Below are positions 62,436-64,000 of a stretch of DNA of 64,000 nucleotides, piece by piece. Positions within the stretch are counted from its first letter, which is position 1; the number at the start of each line of letters is the position of its first letter. A program made the position numbers and the translations under genes. The notes below the pieces were generated by a model. The model had not been told where the DNA came from. It did not search any database and saw nothing but the letters and a program-made list of their open reading frames with translations. The stretch is from the NCBI RefSeq assembly GCF_014654365.1, contig NZ_BNAY01000002.1, positions 1 through 64,000 of the forward strand, given 5' to 3'. Source of the DNA: Amycolatopsis oliviviridis. Its GTDB lineage: Bacteria > Actinomycetota > Actinomycetes > Mycobacteriales > Pseudonocardiaceae.

Positions 62436-62873
62436 GTGGCTGAATTGAGCGAACAGGTTCGCGAGTGGATCGCGGCGGCGAAGTTCTGGCATCTGGCCAC
62501 GGTGAACCGGGACGGTTCGCCGCACGTGTCGCCGATGTGGATCGACGTCGAAGGCGACCACATCGTGTTCAACACCGCCGTCGGCCGGGTGAAGGAGGAG
62601 AACCTGCGCCACGATCCTCGCGTCTCACTGTCCTGTATGGACACTGACAATCCCTACGACCGGGTGGTCATCCACGGCCGGGTCGTCGAATTCGTCGAAG
62701 GCGACGAAGCGGAGCTCTGCATGGACAGGCTGGCGAAGAAGTACGTCGGGACGGACCGGTTCGAGTGGCGCATCCCGGGCGAGCGGCGGGTCAAGATCCT
62801 GGTCGAGCCGACCCGCGCCCGCCATGTCGTCGGGGTCGAGCCTTTCCGGCGTGGCATCGGGCCGGACGCCTAG
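62436..62873 (+). CDS. PPOX-class (pyridoxamine oxidase-like/F420-type) protein
   Basis: A 145-residue split-barrel flavin or F420 binding protein. FWHLATVNRDGSPHVSPMWIDVEGDHIVFNT (parts LATVNRDGSPHVSPMWID) and RKKEENLRHDPRVSLSC-like VKEENLRHDPRVSLSCMD and VVIHGRVVEF are typical of the actinomycete PPOX group that uses F420 or FMN to reduce small compounds. GTG 62436 has GGAGG before it. It lies 34 bases after tetR. Substrate unknown. Confidence 0.88.
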   Translation: MAELSEQVREWIAAAKFWHLATVNRDGSPHVSPMWIDVEGDHIVFNTAVGRVKEENLRHDPRVSLSCMDTDNPYDRVVIHGRVVEFVEGDEAELCMDRLAKKYVGTDRFEWRIPGERRVKILVEPTRARHVVGVEPFRRGIGPDA

Positions 62874-63934
62874 GCCTCGACGGGTACGAGCAGTCCGAAC
62901 ACCCGCACCGCGACCCGTCCCTCGGGCAGCGGCGCCGGGCTCGCGGCCACCACCGCCTCGCCACCGGACCACGGTTCGCTGTCCAGCAGGACTTCGTTGT
63001 TCAGCAACCCGCCGTCGAGATGCGCGGCGAACAGCCGGAGCCCGTGCACCTCGCGGCTGAGCTTCTCCGCGCGCAGCGCTTCCAAAAGCCGGTCCAGCAA
63101 CGGTCCGACGGGAGGCACGGTCTCGGCGAACAGATTGATCTGCGCACCGAGCACCAGCTCGAACGCCCCGTCCGGATGGTCGTAGCGCTCGCGCTCGACC
63201 TGGCCGGACGCGGCACCGGGAGACAGCAGGCCGTCGATGATCGGATGCAAGGCCGCGAGACTGAACATGTTCACGGCGCGGCCGATCGCCTCGCGCCACG
63301 TGGTGCCGTGCCCGGCGAAGCTCTCGACCAGCCACGGCTTCGCCAGCGCGGGATGCGACACGGCGAAGTCGACCTGGGCCATCACCATGCCCGCTGGGGC
63401 GGGATGCACGACGAGCGTCGCATCGACCTTCGTGCCGTCGTCGAGCGGGATTCCGTGCTCTCGCAGGAAATCCTCGAACACCGCCCGCGGTGACGGCACC
63501 CCGCCGTCGCCTTCGACGACGGGTTCCAGATCCTTGAACAGCGTCGGTTCGGATAGCTCCAGGTCCGCGAGCTGTGATCCGGCTTTCAGCGCCTCGTTGA
63601 TCACGGCGAACGTACTGCTGCGCAGGGCGATCCGCTCGAACTCCGCCCGGCTCGCGTGCTGGGCGCGTTCGAACGCGGCCACGAACACCGGCTCCTTTGA
63701 GAGAGGGACCTTCCCACGGGAGTCGAGTACCGCGTCCGGGTACGAGACGTCCGGCAGCAATCGCCGGACGTAGGCCATCGGCAGGAAGACCAGCAGCCGT
63801 TCGGCCAGCCACGGCTCGACTCCCGTACCGGTCAGCGCTTCCCACACCTGGTCGTCGCCCGGCGGTTCCTCGCCCGCGCAGAACGCGGCGATCCCGACCT
63901 CGATCGCGGCGTCGAGCCCCCCTGATCCGATCAC
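62870..63934 (-). CDS. DUF6348-like protein of unknown function
   Basis: A 354-residue soluble protein. The N-terminal half (to about 150) is helical with a FLPMAYVRRLLPDVSYPDAV stretch; the second half holds VVHPAPAGMVMAQVDFAVSHPALAKPWLVESFAGHGTTWREAIGRAV (parts DFAVSHPALAKPWLVESFAG and TTWREAIGRAV) and HPIIDGLL, which fit the DUF6348 pattern from memory. No enzyme motif is seen. Its stop overlaps the PPOX gene by four bases, convergent. The start at 63934 has a fair purine run but is not certain. Confidence 0.7.
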   Translation of the reverse strand: MIGSGGLDAAIEVGIAAFCAGEEPPGDDQVWEALTGTGVEPWLAERLLVFLPMAYVRRLLPDVSYPDAVLDSRGKVPLSKEPVFVAAFERAQHASRAEFERIALRSSTFAVINEALKAGSQLADLELSEPTLFKDLEPVVEGDGGVPSPRAVFEDFLREHGIPLDDGTKVDATLVVHPAPAGMVMAQVDFAVSHPALAKPWLVESFAGHGTTWREAIGRAVNMFSLAALHPIIDGLLSPGAASGQVERERYDHPDGAFELVLGAQINLFAETVPPVGPLLDRLLEALRAEKLSREVHGLRLFAAHLDGGLLNNEVLLDSEPWSGGEAVVAASPAPLPEGRVAVRVFGLLVPVEA

Positions 63935-64000
63935 GGCGGAAGTCTATGCGCCGCGCCGAAGACGGCTTCGGCCACACCACGAGGCAGGTTCCGCACTGGC

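Overview
The window looks like chromosomal DNA of a Pseudonocardiaceae-type actinomycete, most likely Amycolatopsis or a close relative. This is inferred from the very high G+C with strong third-position G/C bias, the many GTG and TTG starts, the load of MarR/TetR/LysR/IclR/LuxR regulators, and a family of long perfect hairpin repeats between genes. No tRNA, rRNA, CRISPR array, transposase or integrase was recognised. 58 protein genes and one gene remnant are called.

Region A (1-9017): a TetR gene with its own palindromic operator, then a tight seven-gene operon: aldehyde dehydrogenase, class III aminotransferase, a four-part polyamine/amino-acid type ABC importer, and an Amidohydro_3 hydrolase. 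It probably imports and oxidises an amine such as putrescine, GABA or beta-alanine. A 634-base gap (9018-9651) packed with nested hairpins follows.

Region B (9652-14872): a MarR/membrane-protein divergent pair, a TMEM175-type channel, a LysR/DMT-exporter divergent pair, an internally deleted haloalkane dehalogenase remnant, and an amino-acid permease.

Region C (15004-32636): a dispersed but complete set for taurine/sulfoacetaldehyde breakdown: taurine-pyruvate aminotransferase, alanine dehydrogenase, Xsc (sulfoacetaldehyde acetyltransferase), phosphate acetyltransferase, and two candidate sulfite exporters (YeiH type and TauE/SafE type). LysR, IclR and MocR regulators lie among them. Inside it sit a CobS/CobT-like AAA+/VWA pair divergent from xsc, and an amidohydrolase-DUF3311-sodium symporter operon. 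How the CobS/CobT-like pair relates to sulfonate metabolism is unknown.

Region D (32861-41315): a NarL-type two-component pair facing a three-gene ABC exporter, a DUF1800/DUF1501 secreted pair, an OmpR-type two-component pair, and a 65-residue orphan peptide with a lasso-peptide-type leader.

Region E (41766-51524): a DUF418 membrane protein, an 886-base stretch with no confident gene but a clear intrinsic terminator, an orphan LuxR-type response regulator whose phosphoacceptor Asp is Glu, two paralogous secreted lamin-tail proteins around an XRE regulator, a 1353-residue secreted subtilisin, and a TrmB/LuxR-like regulator.

Region F (51818-64000): an enolase away from its usual neighbours, a cytochrome P450, a large STAND protein (cyclase-like domain, NB-ARC, TPR) with a composition break, a GNAT acetyltransferase, secreted endonuclease I, a 41-residue ORF, a TetR-MFS-flavin monooxygenase resistance-type module, a PPOX-fold protein and a DUF6348-like protein.
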